Shown in pieces: positions 13,961 through 21,465 of a DNA stretch of 21,465 bases (positions are counted from its first letter, which is position 1; each line of letters opens with the position of its first letter). The DNA lies in contig JAWVZU010000028.1 of NCBI GenBank assembly GCA_033722075.1, forward strand, positions 1 through 21,465, written 5' to 3'. The translations under genes and the position numbers were made by a program. A model generated the notes under the pieces. The model was not told the origin of the DNA. It searched no databases and saw only the letters and a list, made by a program, of their open reading frames with translations. The DNA comes from JAWVZU01 sp033722075 (GTDB lineage: Bacteria > Pseudomonadota > Gammaproteobacteria > Xanthomonadales > SZUA-38).

Positions 13961-14554
13961 ATGAACCTGCACCTGGAATCGGCCGGCAAAAGTCTCGAGC
14001 GCTGGAGCTTGTCCTGCTCCGGCGGTCGCACGGTCAGCTGGGACGAGGCGCTGGCCGGTTGGCGCAGCGGTGAAGGCGATCGATTCGCGAAGGGCCTGGC
14101 GGAATCGTCTTTTCAGGCCGCTTACTGGGAGTGCCCGCCGCTGGTCACCGGCAATCTGGAAGCGCCGTGCCATGGCGTGCTCGTCGACGCGCCGCCTCTT
14201 GCAGGACTCGCGGAAGATCCGAACGCATTCCGGGAGCACTTCCGGGGTCCTGGCCCGGCGACGTTCCGGAATCTCGGCGGCGACGCCCTGCTGGTTGCCC
14301 CCGTCCCGGATCCGGATGCGGATGCCGCTCACTTCCTGGCCTATTGCCGGACGGCCACGCGGGATTTACTGGGGGCCCTGTTCCGGCAGGTGGCCGCGGC
14401 CGTCCTCGACAGCCTGGATGAGCACTCGCCGTTGTGGCTCAGTACCTCGGGCCTGGGGGTCGCCTGGCTGCACGTTCGACTGGATGCATCGCCGAAGTAC
14501 TATCAGTACGCGCCGTTTCGGGACCCGGGTTTGAACTTCGCCAACGGCGAATGA
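13961..14554 (+). CDS. DUF6940-like protein of unknown function
   Basis: The product is 197 residues, cytosolic by absence of signal or TM segments. It resembles the uncharacterised family I recall as DUF6940. Conserved-looking blocks are FQAAYWECPPL (51-61), FRNLGGDALLVAP (102-114) and a C-terminal signature LSTSGLGVAWLHVRLD (160-175) followed by PKYYQYAPFR (178-187). The last block is rich in His, Arg and Tyr and looks like an active or binding site. It has no pentein GGD/His/Cys triad, so it is not simply another amidinohydrolase. It sits 22 nt after the dimethylargininase gene and 45 nt before the CtlX-like gene. That suggests a role in methylarginine or arginine use (inference). Only a weak AGAGA precedes the ATG. 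Confidence 0.8.
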   Translation: MNLHLESAGKSLERWSLSCSGGRTVSWDEALAGWRSGEGDRFAKGLAESSFQAAYWECPPLVTGNLEAPCHGVLVDAPPLAGLAEDPNAFREHFRGPGPATFRNLGGDALLVAPVPDPDADAAHFLAYCRTATRDLLGALFRQVAAAVLDSLDEHSPLWLSTSGLGVAWLHVRLDASPKYYQYAPFRDPGLNFANGE

Positions 14555-14599
14555 GATGATCGTTGCCTCCTACGCGACGACACATCCAAGACTCAGCTC

Positions 14600-15523
14600 A
14601 TGGGCATTGTTACCGAACCGAACGAATTCGCGGACGCCTTTCGAGCCGTCCAGGCGAAAAGCCACTTCAAGCCGGCCACCATGCGGGCCGCGTTGCTCGT
14701 CGATCCGGCGGGCTTCCACCTGAGCCCGCAGAGTGCCCAGGACAACCGCTACATCGACTTGTCCGTAGAGCTGGATCGGGAAAGGGCCTTTGCCCAGCAC
14801 TCCGGGGTGGCTCGCAAGATCTGTGAGCTGGGGCTTCCGGTCGTTCTGTTCGGCGGACGGCGCGGGCTGGAGGATGCCATCTACCCCAACAACGTCTACG
14901 GGACGACGGCGGACCGCTTCATCGTCGGTCGCATGTTCCATCAGGTCCGGCAGCAGGAAGCCAACCGGGAAGACGTCCGCGATTTCTTCACCGGGTTGCT
15001 CGGCCGACCCCTCACCGACCTGAGCCGGGAGCACGCCATTGCGGAACTGACCGGGGCCATGGCCATCGACCGGGTCCTCAGCATCGGCTACTGCGGTCTC
15101 AGCAATCGGGCGGATCCGGAAGGGGCGCGGTTGATGTACGACGCCTTCGATCTCGAGCTGATGCTGCAATTCGAACTCGTCCCCGAGGAATATCACACCA
15201 ACATCGTGCTGGCGATCCTCGCCGGAAAGGTCTGCGTGATCTACAAGCCCGCATTCGCCGATCCGGCGGTGGCCGAGGCGATCCATGAACAATATCGGAC
15301 CCGCACGGTGGTCCTGAATGAAGCCGAGAAGAACCACTTCGCTGCCAACTGCATTGCCATCACGGAACAGGATCTGCTCATGAGCCAGACCGCGATCGAC
15401 GTGCTCCGGGACGAGACTCGCGAAGTGCTGGAGCGGTGTGGTTTCACGATCCACGGGGTGGCCATCGATGAACTGGAAAAAGGCGGCGGCAGCCTGCGTT
15501 GCCTGATTGCCGAGATTTTCTGA
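14600..15523 (+). CDS. ctlX: CtlX/DDAH-like guanidino-modifying hydrolase (arginine deiminase-related)
   Basis: The product is 307 residues, of the arginine-deiminase-related family that includes the citrulline-use hydrolase CtlX. The pentein active site is visible: EDAIYPNNVY at 91-100, ELTGAMAIDR at 149-158 (equivalent to the usual EGTGS block, acidic Glu149), His199 in EEYHTNIVLAI, and the C-terminal nucleophile Cys301 in GGSLRCLIAE. The first half (SAQDNRYIDLSVELDRERAF) is typical of this branch and absent from the other two penteins in the cluster. Substrate cannot be fixed by eye: arginine, methylarginine, citrulline and ureido compounds are all possible. The ATG at 14600 has no clear Shine-Dalgarno sequence. 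The gene ends 25 nt before arginine deiminase. Confidence 0.85.
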   Translation: MGIVTEPNEFADAFRAVQAKSHFKPATMRAALLVDPAGFHLSPQSAQDNRYIDLSVELDRERAFAQHSGVARKICELGLPVVLFGGRRGLEDAIYPNNVYGTTADRFIVGRMFHQVRQQEANREDVRDFFTGLLGRPLTDLSREHAIAELTGAMAIDRVLSIGYCGLSNRADPEGARLMYDAFDLELMLQFELVPEEYHTNIVLAILAGKVCVIYKPAFADPAVAEAIHEQYRTRTVVLNEAEKNHFAANCIAITEQDLLMSQTAIDVLRDETREVLERCGFTIHGVAIDELEKGGGSLRCLIAEIF

Positions 15524-15537
15524 GAACATGAGCAGCC

Positions 15538-15543
15538 GGGAGG
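15538..15543 (+). promoter_or_regulatory. Shine-Dalgarno GGGAGG deciding the arginine deiminase start
   Basis: GGGAGG lies 5 nt before the ATG at 15549. An in-frame ATG at 15528 precedes this site and would add seven residues, but it has only a weak GAGAA upstream. Family proteins begin with the equivalent of MQLQVFSEIG. Confidence 0.6.
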
Positions 15544-15548
15544 CACGC

Positions 15549-16832
15549 ATGCAACTACAGGTATTCTCCGAGATCGGACGACTCCGCAAGGTCATGATCC
15601 ATCGCCCCGGCCTGGAGGTCGACCGCATGCCGCCGGGCCTGATGGAAGAGCTGCTCTTCGACGACATCCTGTTCGGGTTGCAGGCGCGCAAGGAGCACGA
15701 CGTATTCACCAACGCGATCCGTGCCTTCGGCGTCGAGGTCCACGATTTCCAGGATCTCCTGGTGAGTGCGCTGGGGGTGGATGAGACGGCAACGGGTGAG
15801 CTCATCGATCGCATTGCCGAGCGCGAAAACCTCTCGCGGGAGCTGGCCGGCCGACTTCGGGAGATGGACCCGGCCAGCTGTGCCGAGGCACTGATCTGCG
15901 GCGTCCTGGCGCCGGCGTCCGAGGTCCGGCCGGAGCATTTCTTCGACCTGAACCCACTGCCGAACATGCTGATGTCACGGGACCCGCAGGTGGTGATCGG
16001 CAACGGCGTCATCATCGCCGCCATGCGGCGCGGGGCCCGGGAGCGCGAGGCCGTGCTGAGCCAGTTCGTTTATTCGACCCACGAAGGACTGCGGGAGAAC
16101 GAGCACTACTTCGATTTCCATCGCGACGAGAAAGCCGCGAAGTCGCCCCGCTTCGGTGCGCTGACCCTGGAGGGCGGCGACGTCCTGGTCCTGAAGGAGG
16201 GCGTCATCGCCGTTGGCGTCAGCGAACGCACCATGGAGCAGTCCATCGACCTTCTGGCCGATACGTTGAGAGGTCAGGACCAGTTCCGCCACCTGATCAT
16301 GGTCCGCATGCCGGGGAGCCGCTCGCAGATGCACCTGGATACCATCTTCACCCGCGTATCCGAGGGTGAATGCCTGGTCTACCCGCCCATGTTCGGCAAG
16401 GGCTATGCGGAAACCCTGAGCGTTATTTCCATCGACCTGCACGCCAAGACCACGGACCTGGGCCGTCGTCATGCATCGTTCTTCGACGCCTGCAAGGCGG
16501 CCGGGGTGGACCTGGAGCCGATCGCCTGCGGCGGGCGGCGGGAGTACATCCAGCAGACCCGCGAGCAATGGACCGACGGCGCCAACTCCTTTGCCCTGGC
16601 GCCAGGGCTGATTCTCCTCTACCGGCGCAACGCGGCGACGCTCGAAGAACTCGACAAGCACGGTTACCGGGAAGTGGCTGCCGTGGACTTCGCGGCAGAC
16701 CCGAGTACGGTAGAGGCCGGGCTGGCCGACGGACGCAAGTACGTCATCACCCTGCCCAGTTCGGAGTTGTCCCGAGCGCGGGGTGGCCCGCGCTGCATGA
16801 CCATGCCGTTGGTCCGCGATCCGGTTGACTGA
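15549..16832 (+). CDS. arcA: Arginine deiminase
   Basis: The product is 427 residues (family about 400-420), a cytosolic pentein that converts arginine to citrulline and ammonia. It starts with the family motif VFSEIGRLRKVMIHRPG at 5-21. Catalytic residues are Asp145 (MSRDP), Glu208 (LEGGD), His262 and Asp264 (QMHLDTIFT), and nucleophile Cys416 in the near-terminal GGPRCM. All known positions are intact. The usual arc operon partners, ornithine carbamoyltransferase, carbamate kinase and the arginine/ornithine antiporter, are absent. Instead the enzyme ends a run with two other penteins. The ADI here may therefore feed citrulline to another route or remove arginine for nitrogen (inference). 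The start was chosen on the Shine-Dalgarno spacing. Confidence 0.95.
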   Translation: MQLQVFSEIGRLRKVMIHRPGLEVDRMPPGLMEELLFDDILFGLQARKEHDVFTNAIRAFGVEVHDFQDLLVSALGVDETATGELIDRIAERENLSRELAGRLREMDPASCAEALICGVLAPASEVRPEHFFDLNPLPNMLMSRDPQVVIGNGVIIAAMRRGAREREAVLSQFVYSTHEGLRENEHYFDFHRDEKAAKSPRFGALTLEGGDVLVLKEGVIAVGVSERTMEQSIDLLADTLRGQDQFRHLIMVRMPGSRSQMHLDTIFTRVSEGECLVYPPMFGKGYAETLSVISIDLHAKTTDLGRRHASFFDACKAAGVDLEPIACGGRREYIQQTREQWTDGANSFALAPGLILLYRRNAATLEELDKHGYREVAAVDFAADPSTVEAGLADGRKYVITLPSSELSRARGGPRCMTMPLVRDPVD

Positions 16833-16894
16833 GCTTTCACCGCTTCTTGACCGGTGCGGCCGACAATGGCGTGCCCTCCTCGGAGAACCAACAC

Positions 16895-17824
16895 TTGAAC
16901 CGCGCGCCCGGCGTCCAATTGTCGCTCCATGATCCCGGCTTCCGGCTCGGCCTGCTGGCCGGCCTGGGGGCTTTCCTGTTCTGGGGCTTCGTCCCGGTCT
17001 ACTTCAAGTTTCTGGAAAGCGTTTCCCCGCTGGTCGTCGTCGCCTACCGGATCATCTTCTCGGTCATCTTTCTTGCCGCGGTTCTGCTCTGGCGCAACCG
17101 TTCGAAACTGCCGGCAAGTCTGGCGGTCGGGTGGAAGAACCTGGCGATGCTCGGCCTGAGCGCGACCTTCCTGGCGGCCAACTGGCTGGTCTTCGTGTGG
17201 GCGGTTTCCAACGAGCAGATCCTGGCCACGTCGCTGGGCTATTACATCAATCCGCTGGTCAGCGTCCTGCTCGGTTTCCTGTTCCTGGGCGAGCGCCTGA
17301 GCCGGGCCCAGTGGACTGCCGTGGCCATCGCGGCGAGCGCGACGACCTATCTCGGGTTCGCCGTCGGTGAGCCGCCCTGGCCGGCGCTGACCCTGGCGTT
17401 CTCCTTCGGCACCTATGGGCTGATCCGCAAGACCCTCACTTCGGTTCTGCCGCTCGTCGGCCTGCTCTGGGAGGCACTGCTGCTCTTGCCGCCGGCCCTT
17501 GTCTACCTTTTTCTCATGGTTCCTGGTCTCGGATGGGAAGGCAGTACGCCGGAAATCCGCTGGCTCCTGGTGGGCTCCGGCCTGGTGACCATCCTGCCGC
17601 TGTTCGGCTTCAACTTCGCCGCACAACGGTTGCCGCTGGCGATCCTGGGGTTCATGCAGTACCTCGCGCCGACGATCAGTTTCATGGTCGCCGTCTTCGT
17701 CTTCCGGGAGCCGTTCTCCACGGCTCATGGCATCGCGTTCGCGGGCATCTGGGCCGCGCTGATCATTTTCTCGATTTCCGGGCTGCGTGGCGTCATGCGC
17801 CTGCAAGCCCAGCCGGCCCGATGA
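16895..17824 (+). CDS. rarD: RarD-type EamA/DMT-superfamily permease
   Basis: The product is 309 residues with about ten hydrophobic helices in two EamA repeats, a Gram-negative inner-membrane permease. RarD signatures include GLGAFLFWGFVPVYFK (22-37), LAANWLVFVWAVSNEQ and SLGYYINPLVSVLLG in the first half and GFNFAAQRLPLAILG and MQYLAPTISF in the second. Substrates of RarD proteins are poorly known. I chose the TTG at 16895 because GGAG lies 9 nt upstream (16882-16885), and the product is near the usual 296 residues. The frame is also open from a TTG at 16847 with no ribosome site. It begins 62 nt after arginine deiminase on the same strand, so it may transport a substrate or product of that cluster. 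It overlaps the next gene by ATGA. Confidence 0.88.
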   Translation: MNRAPGVQLSLHDPGFRLGLLAGLGAFLFWGFVPVYFKFLESVSPLVVVAYRIIFSVIFLAAVLLWRNRSKLPASLAVGWKNLAMLGLSATFLAANWLVFVWAVSNEQILATSLGYYINPLVSVLLGFLFLGERLSRAQWTAVAIAASATTYLGFAVGEPPWPALTLAFSFGTYGLIRKTLTSVLPLVGLLWEALLLLPPALVYLFLMVPGLGWEGSTPEIRWLLVGSGLVTILPLFGFNFAAQRLPLAILGFMQYLAPTISFMVAVFVFREPFSTAHGIAFAGIWAALIIFSISGLRGVMRLQAQPAR

Positions 17825-18534
17825 ACGGGGTGGAGGACATGGCGGCTCTGACGCCGACGCGCCCGACGCGGCGTGGGGCCATCGGCGAGGTGCTGTCGGT
17901 GTCCGAGTTCCCGAAGTTGCTGCTCAGCCTGCCGTGGCTGGCGGCCAAGCCGCGGGGCAATGGCCAGCCGGTGCTGATGGTGCCGGGCTATGGTGCCGAC
18001 GAGCGCAGCCTGGCGCTGCTGGCCCGCTATCTGCGGTATCTGGGCTATCGCACCTGGGGCTGGGGCCTGGGCCGGAATACGGGCAACGTCTACACCCTGC
18101 TGCCGAAGGTGATCGAGCGGGTGAACGAGGTCAGCGCAGGCGAGCCGGTGTTCCTGATCGGCTGGAGCCTTGGCGGTTATATTGCGCGGGAAGCGGCCCG
18201 GGAGATTCCGGACCGGATTCGCCATGTGATCACCCTCGGCACACCCGTGGTCGGCGGACCCAAGTACACGCTGGTCGCGGCTAGATACGAAGAGCGCGGG
18301 TATGACCTGGATGCCATCGAGGCGGACGTAGAAGCGCGGGAAGCCAACCCCCTGCGGGTGCCGGTCACGGCCATGTATTCCCGGCGAGATGGCATCGTGT
18401 CGCCAGCCGCTTGCATCGACCGCGTCAACCCGCAGGTCGAGCACGTGCGGATCGCGACGCGACATTTCGGCTTCGGGTTTTCTCCGGTCGTGTACGGCCG
18501 CATCGCGGACACGCTCGCCGGCGCGACGGGCTGA
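17821..18534 (+). CDS. Alpha/beta-hydrolase fold protein
   Basis: The product is 237 residues. The fold is recognised by the oxyanion block VLMVPGYGAD (51-60), nucleophile elbow GWSLGG with Ser116, likely acid Asp190 in MYSRRDGIV, and base His215 in ATRHFGFGF. PGYGADERSL and RYLRYLGYRTWGWGLGRN suggest a lipase/esterase-like member, as in triacylglycerol-lipase-like proteins. There is no signal peptide. The ATG at 17821 overlaps the permease stop by ATGA; a second in-frame ATG at 17839 with GGAGG just before it is an alternative. The substrate is unknown. The upstream frame is open back to 17533 but lies wholly within rarD and is not used. Confidence 0.85.
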   Translation: MNGVEDMAALTPTRPTRRGAIGEVLSVSEFPKLLLSLPWLAAKPRGNGQPVLMVPGYGADERSLALLARYLRYLGYRTWGWGLGRNTGNVYTLLPKVIERVNEVSAGEPVFLIGWSLGGYIAREAAREIPDRIRHVITLGTPVVGGPKYTLVAARYEERGYDLDAIEADVEAREANPLRVPVTAMYSRRDGIVSPAACIDRVNPQVEHVRIATRHFGFGFSPVVYGRIADTLAGATG

Positions 18535-18536
18535 GT

Positions 18537-18562
18537 GACCCTTCGCCGGGACCTCAAGGGTC
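18537..18562. terminator. Inverted repeat between convergent genes, possible terminator
   Basis: GACCCTT at 18537-18543 and AAGGGTC at 18556-18562 form a perfect 7-bp stem with a 12-nt loop. A nested GGACC/GGTCC stem is an alternative fold. It lies in the 37 nt between two converging genes and could end both transcripts, but no T-run follows on either strand. Confidence 0.3.
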
Positions 18563-18571
18563 CTCGTCTGA

Positions 18572-21465
18572 CTACCAGCGCACCTCCACATCGAAAGTCT
18601 CGACGGCCTGCCATTCGCCGATGGTCCACCGGCCGTGCTCCAGCCGGCTGATGCGCAGTTCGATGCCGGTGTCCGTGCGGCGGGCATGGACCAGGGTCAT
18701 GGAGAGCTCGGCCTGGCCGCGGTCGATGGCCCGCATGACCAGCGTGGGTCGGCCGTCGGTGCCGAGCGCAGCGAGCACCTCGCCGTCGAGCTTCGCCGTT
18801 CGAGTGGCGAAGGACTTCACCACCGGCATCGCCTCGAACCCGTCGGCGAACAGCGCATCCGGGACGTTGGTGTCCGTGGCGATGTTGTTGGCCTGATTGC
18901 TGTCCGTGCGATTCGCCGGCTCGGTGACCGTGGCCGTGTTGATGATCGGGCCGCTGGCGTCGGTCACCGTGGCGGTGAGCTCGAAGGTCACCGCATCGCT
19001 GGCCGGGATATCGACCAGCTCCTGGATATTGCCCGAGCCGCTGGCATTGCCGCAGGCGGCGGCACCCGTCGGGGTGCAGGTCCAGGTGGCATTGCCGAGC
19101 GCCATTGGCAGCAGGTCCTCGACGATTGCGCCGGTGACGTCCGTGGGTCCGGCGTTGAGGACGTCGATGGTGTAGGTCAGCACGTCGTCGGGGAAGATGA
19201 ATTCCACGCCGTCGGACTTGCTGATCTGCAGGTCCGCGACCGTGTTTTCCACTACGTCGATCTGCAGCGCGCCGTCGGTTTCGGCCGTGCCGTCGCTGAT
19301 CGTATAGGTGAAGGTGGCCGTGCCCAGGGTGTCCGGCGCGGTGAAGGTGAAGCTGCCGTCCGATGCAATGTCCAGCTCGCCGCCCACGCCGCCGGCGGTG
19401 AACGGACCGGTGGTGGTCACCGCGAGCGTATCGCTGGCGTCCACGTCGCTGTCGTTGGCCAGCAGGCCATCGGCTGCGTCCACGGTCAGGGTCTGGCCGG
19501 CTTCAACGGCGAAGCTGTCCGGGCCGGCGAAGGGCGCGTCGTTGACGCCGGTGACCGTGACGGTGACGGTCGCGCTGCTGCTCGCCGTGCCATCCGACGC
19601 GGTGAACCCGAAGCTCACCTGGCGCTGCTCGCCGGCCGCGAGGTCTTCGAAGTCGCCGTTGGGATCGAAGCTGAAGGTGCCGTCGTTGTTGTTGGTCACA
19701 ACGCCGCCCGCGGGCTGCGAGTCGATCGTGAAGCCCAGCGTATCCCCGGTATCCACGTCGCTGGCGTCAAAGGAAACCGGGCCAAGCGGCGTGTCCTCGT
19801 CGGTTCCAGTGGCCACGTTTGCCGCAACCGGGGCGTCATTCAGGCCATTGACGGTGATCGTGACCGTCCCATCGACCTCGGCGATGCCGTCGCTCACGGT
19901 GTAGTCGATGGTGATGGTTTCCTGGCCGCCAGCGGGCAGGCTGATGAGATCGGCCAGGGGGTCGAAGGTCAGGGCGCCGCCGGCGGCGATCGTGAGCTGG
20001 CCGCCCGCGGTCGGCATCAGCGTCGCGCCGACGTTGCCGGCCAGCCCGTCCACCGCCGTCACGGTCAGGGCGCCGGCATCCTCGTCGGCCGCATCGGTGT
20101 CGTTGTCCAGCACGTTGAAGGTGCCGGCAATCGCTGTGTCCTGGTCCGTCGCCGGCGTGTCCGCAACTGCGGTCGGAATGGTGTTCTGCACCTCCACCGC
20201 GCCCATGTCGCATTGCGCGGTGGCGTCGTTGTCGGCATCGACCGCGCCGGGGAGACCGCGCTGGTCGGTGGTCCGAGCGCAGGCGGTGGCCGCGTCGATC
20301 ACCGGTGAGCTGGGCTGGGGCAGGTGGGTCAGGGTGAGGCCGCCGTTGTCGGCCAGGCCATTCAGCAGCGGATCGATGGTGCCGCTGCCCGAGGGATCGC
20401 CGACCAGGTTGCCGTTGCCGTCGGGTGTCTGCGCTTCCGAGAGGGTGGTCCCGCTGTTGTCGCCGAGCAGGCTGTGACTCAGCGCCACGGACACACCGTT
20501 GGGCGCGAAGTCCGGCTGCGGCGTGCTGTTCAGGTCCGCGTTCGCGGCCAGGATCGAGCCCGACAACGAGACAGACCCGCTCGTCGCATTTTCGATGTAG
20601 AGGCCGCCCCCGATCCCGTAGTCGTTTGTGTCGGCATCGGCGGTGTTGCCGGTGATGGTGCTGTCGAGGATTTCAAGCCCCGCCATGGCCGGGCTCCCAT
20701 AGCCTGGATCTCTCAGCTTGGCCAGGATGCCGCCACCGTTCGCGTCGGCCTGATTGCCGGATACGGTGCTGTTGGTGAGTTGGATCGTTGCGCCGGACGC
20801 TTCCAGGATCGCGCCGCCCCCATGGCCGCCGGCAACGTTGCCGCTGATGGTGGTCCGCTCGATGGCGAAGGTGCCGAGTCCCGAGGCATCGAATAGAAGT
20901 CCCCCGCCGTAACCACCGTGGGCGGTGTTGCCGGCGATGGTCGAATCCACCAGCCGCATCGTCGAAGCCGGATTTGAATCATCCCCGATGAGACCCAGCA
21001 CCAGACCACCGTAGTAGCCGCCTCCGGTCGCGCCGACGCTGTTGCTAAGCACCTGCACCCGCTCGAGCAGGACGTTGCTTCCGGCCTTCGCGTACAGGTC
21101 CAGGCCGCCGACATCGGCGTTTCCGCTCGCAGCATCGGCGTCATTGTTGCTGATGGTGGTGTCCCGGATGATGACCGTCGCAGCCTCGTCCACGGACAGA
21201 CTGCCGCTCGCGCTCCCGGTCCGGCTGGTCCCGGTCGGTTGGCGCGTGCGATTGCCGTCGATGAGGCTGTTCTCGATGGTGACTGTATTCGGTGAGGTCG
21301 CGTTGGGCATTCGGAATGCAAAACCACCGCCAAAACGAGCTTGGTTATTGAGGACGGCAACGTCGTCGAGGGCAATCGTGAGACCGTGCTGGCCATTGAC
21401 GATCGCGGCAAGTGCTCCCCCGTTGTGCACGCTATTGCTTGTTGCCGTTCCGCCGGCAGAGTTGC
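18572..21465 (-). CDS. Large secreted beta-helix/cadherin-like/DUF11 adhesin-type protein (N-terminus beyond the right edge)
   Basis: The frame is open to the window edge, so 963 residues are seen and the start lies outside. Order, in visible residues: parallel beta-helix repeats to about 340, with turns like STISGNVA, STVSGNQADANGGG and STITGNTADA; a choice-of-anchor-Q-like stretch at about 365-425 (LADNGGLTLTHLPQPSSPVI ending MGAVEVQ); three cadherin/Ig-like (VCBS-type) repeats at about 430-740 with NDAPVA and NDAPFAG junctions and LDNDTD/LANDSD loops; a DUF11-type domain at about 742-865 (ISKSDG, LTYTIDVLNAGPTDVTGAIV, NTATVTEPANRTDSNQANN). The protein is acidic, nearly Lys-free in the repeats. 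LFADGFE follows at 871-877, then about 86 residues of unfamiliar tail. It is probably exported to the cell surface and adhesive; no catalytic residues recognised. Confidence 0.85.
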   Translation of the reverse strand, partial: NSAGGTATSNSVHNGGALAAIVNGQHGLTIALDDVAVLNNQARFGGGFAFRMPNATSPNTVTIENSLIDGNRTRQPTGTSRTGSASGSLSVDEAATVIIRDTTISNNDADAASGNADVGGLDLYAKAGSNVLLERVQVLSNSVGATGGGYYGGLVLGLIGDDSNPASTMRLVDSTIAGNTAHGGYGGGLLFDASGLGTFAIERTTISGNVAGGHGGGAILEASGATIQLTNSTVSGNQADANGGGILAKLRDPGYGSPAMAGLEILDSTITGNTADADTNDYGIGGGLYIENATSGSVSLSGSILAANADLNSTPQPDFAPNGVSVALSHSLLGDNSGTTLSEAQTPDGNGNLVGDPSGSGTIDPLLNGLADNGGLTLTHLPQPSSPVIDAATACARTTDQRGLPGAVDADNDATAQCDMGAVEVQNTIPTAVADTPATDQDTAIAGTFNVLDNDTDAADEDAGALTVTAVDGLAGNVGATLMPTAGGQLTIAAGGALTFDPLADLISLPAGGQETITIDYTVSDGIAEVDGTVTITVNGLNDAPVAANVATGTDEDTPLGPVSFDASDVDTGDTLGFTIDSQPAGGVVTNNNDGTFSFDPNGDFEDLAAGEQRQVSFGFTASDGTASSSATVTVTVTGVNDAPFAGPDSFAVEAGQTLTVDAADGLLANDSDVDASDTLAVTTTGPFTAGGVGGELDIASDGSFTFTAPDTLGTATFTYTISDGTAETDGALQIDVVENTVADLQISKSDGVEFIFPDDVLTYTIDVLNAGPTDVTGAIVEDLLPMALGNATWTCTPTGAAACGNASGSGNIQELVDIPASDAVTFELTATVTDASGPIINTATVTEPANRTDSNQANNIATDTNVPDALFADGFEAMPVVKSFATRTAKLDGEVLAALGTDGRPTLVMRAIDRGQAELSMTLVHARRTDTGIELRISRLEHGRWTIGEWQAVETFDVEVRW

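Noticed and set aside
14570..16024. A 484-codon open frame on the minus strand opposite ctlX and arcA
   Set aside because: It spans two genes with intact active sites on the other strand and has no family resemblance.
16839..16857. CACCG/CGGTG inverted repeat after arginine deiminase as a terminator
   Set aside because: The stem has only 5 bp, there is no T-run, and the permease gene follows on the same strand at short distance.
18635..20308. A 557-codon open frame on the plus strand opposite the large secreted protein
   Set aside because: It is Val/Gly/Arg-rich, without recognisable domains, and mirrors the repeat-encoding frame of the real gene.
18572..21465. DNA repeats in the large secreted gene as a CRISPR or satellite array
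   Set aside because: The repeats are protein modules with variable codons and spacing; no near-identical DNA repeat units are seen.

Overview
The window is a densely coding, GC-rich stretch of a Gram-negative chromosome. It shows no mobile elements, CRISPR arrays, rRNA or tRNA genes. A complete PqiABC envelope system, the GC-rich codon use and a short LFADGFE motif near the end of a large secreted protein point to a gammaproteobacterium. The Wenzhouxiangella/Xanthomonadales neighbourhood is my best guess, from recalled family resemblance only. No gap between genes exceeds about 190 bases.

Layout. (1) 1-2585: the start of a small membrane protein (minus), a secreted seven-repeat FG-GAP beta-propeller (plus), and a trans-sulfuration-family PLP enzyme (minus) whose end overlaps the propeller gene. 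(2) 2745-5212 (plus): a membrane-anchored Hanks-type Ser/Thr kinase with a Sel1-like C-terminal part, followed 5 nt later by a GNAT acetyltransferase. A CRP-like palindrome lies just before the kinase. (3) 5209-12985 (minus): a six-gene unit, pqiA-pqiB-pqiC-LolA-like protein-RND exporter-FHA protein. Its first four junctions are all 4-nt ATGA overlaps. The RND exporter carries a C-terminal cyclic-nucleotide-binding-like domain. (4) 13159-16832 (plus): dimethylarginine dimethylaminohydrolase, a DUF6940-like protein, a CtlX-like hydrolase and arginine deiminase. This puts three different guanidino-modifying (pentein-fold) hydrolases in one run, with an uncharacterised gene between the first two. 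(5) 16895-18534 (plus): a RarD/EamA permease overlapping an alpha/beta hydrolase. (6) 18572 to beyond the right edge (minus): a large secreted protein with a beta-helix, a choice-of-anchor-like region, cadherin/Ig-like repeats and a DUF11-type domain.

How the genes may work together (inference). Region 3 looks like one envelope lipid-trafficking machine: an MCE tunnel (PqiB), its membrane and lipoprotein partners, a periplasmic LolA-fold carrier and an RND pump. The nucleotide-binding-like and FHA domains could tie it to signalling, and the kinase next door is a candidate partner for the FHA protein. Region 4 looks like a catabolic unit that turns methylated arginines and arginine into citrulline. 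The carbamoyl-transferase and carbamate-kinase genes of the usual arginine deiminase pathway are absent here. Overlapping palindromes just before its ribosome binding site suggest repressor control.
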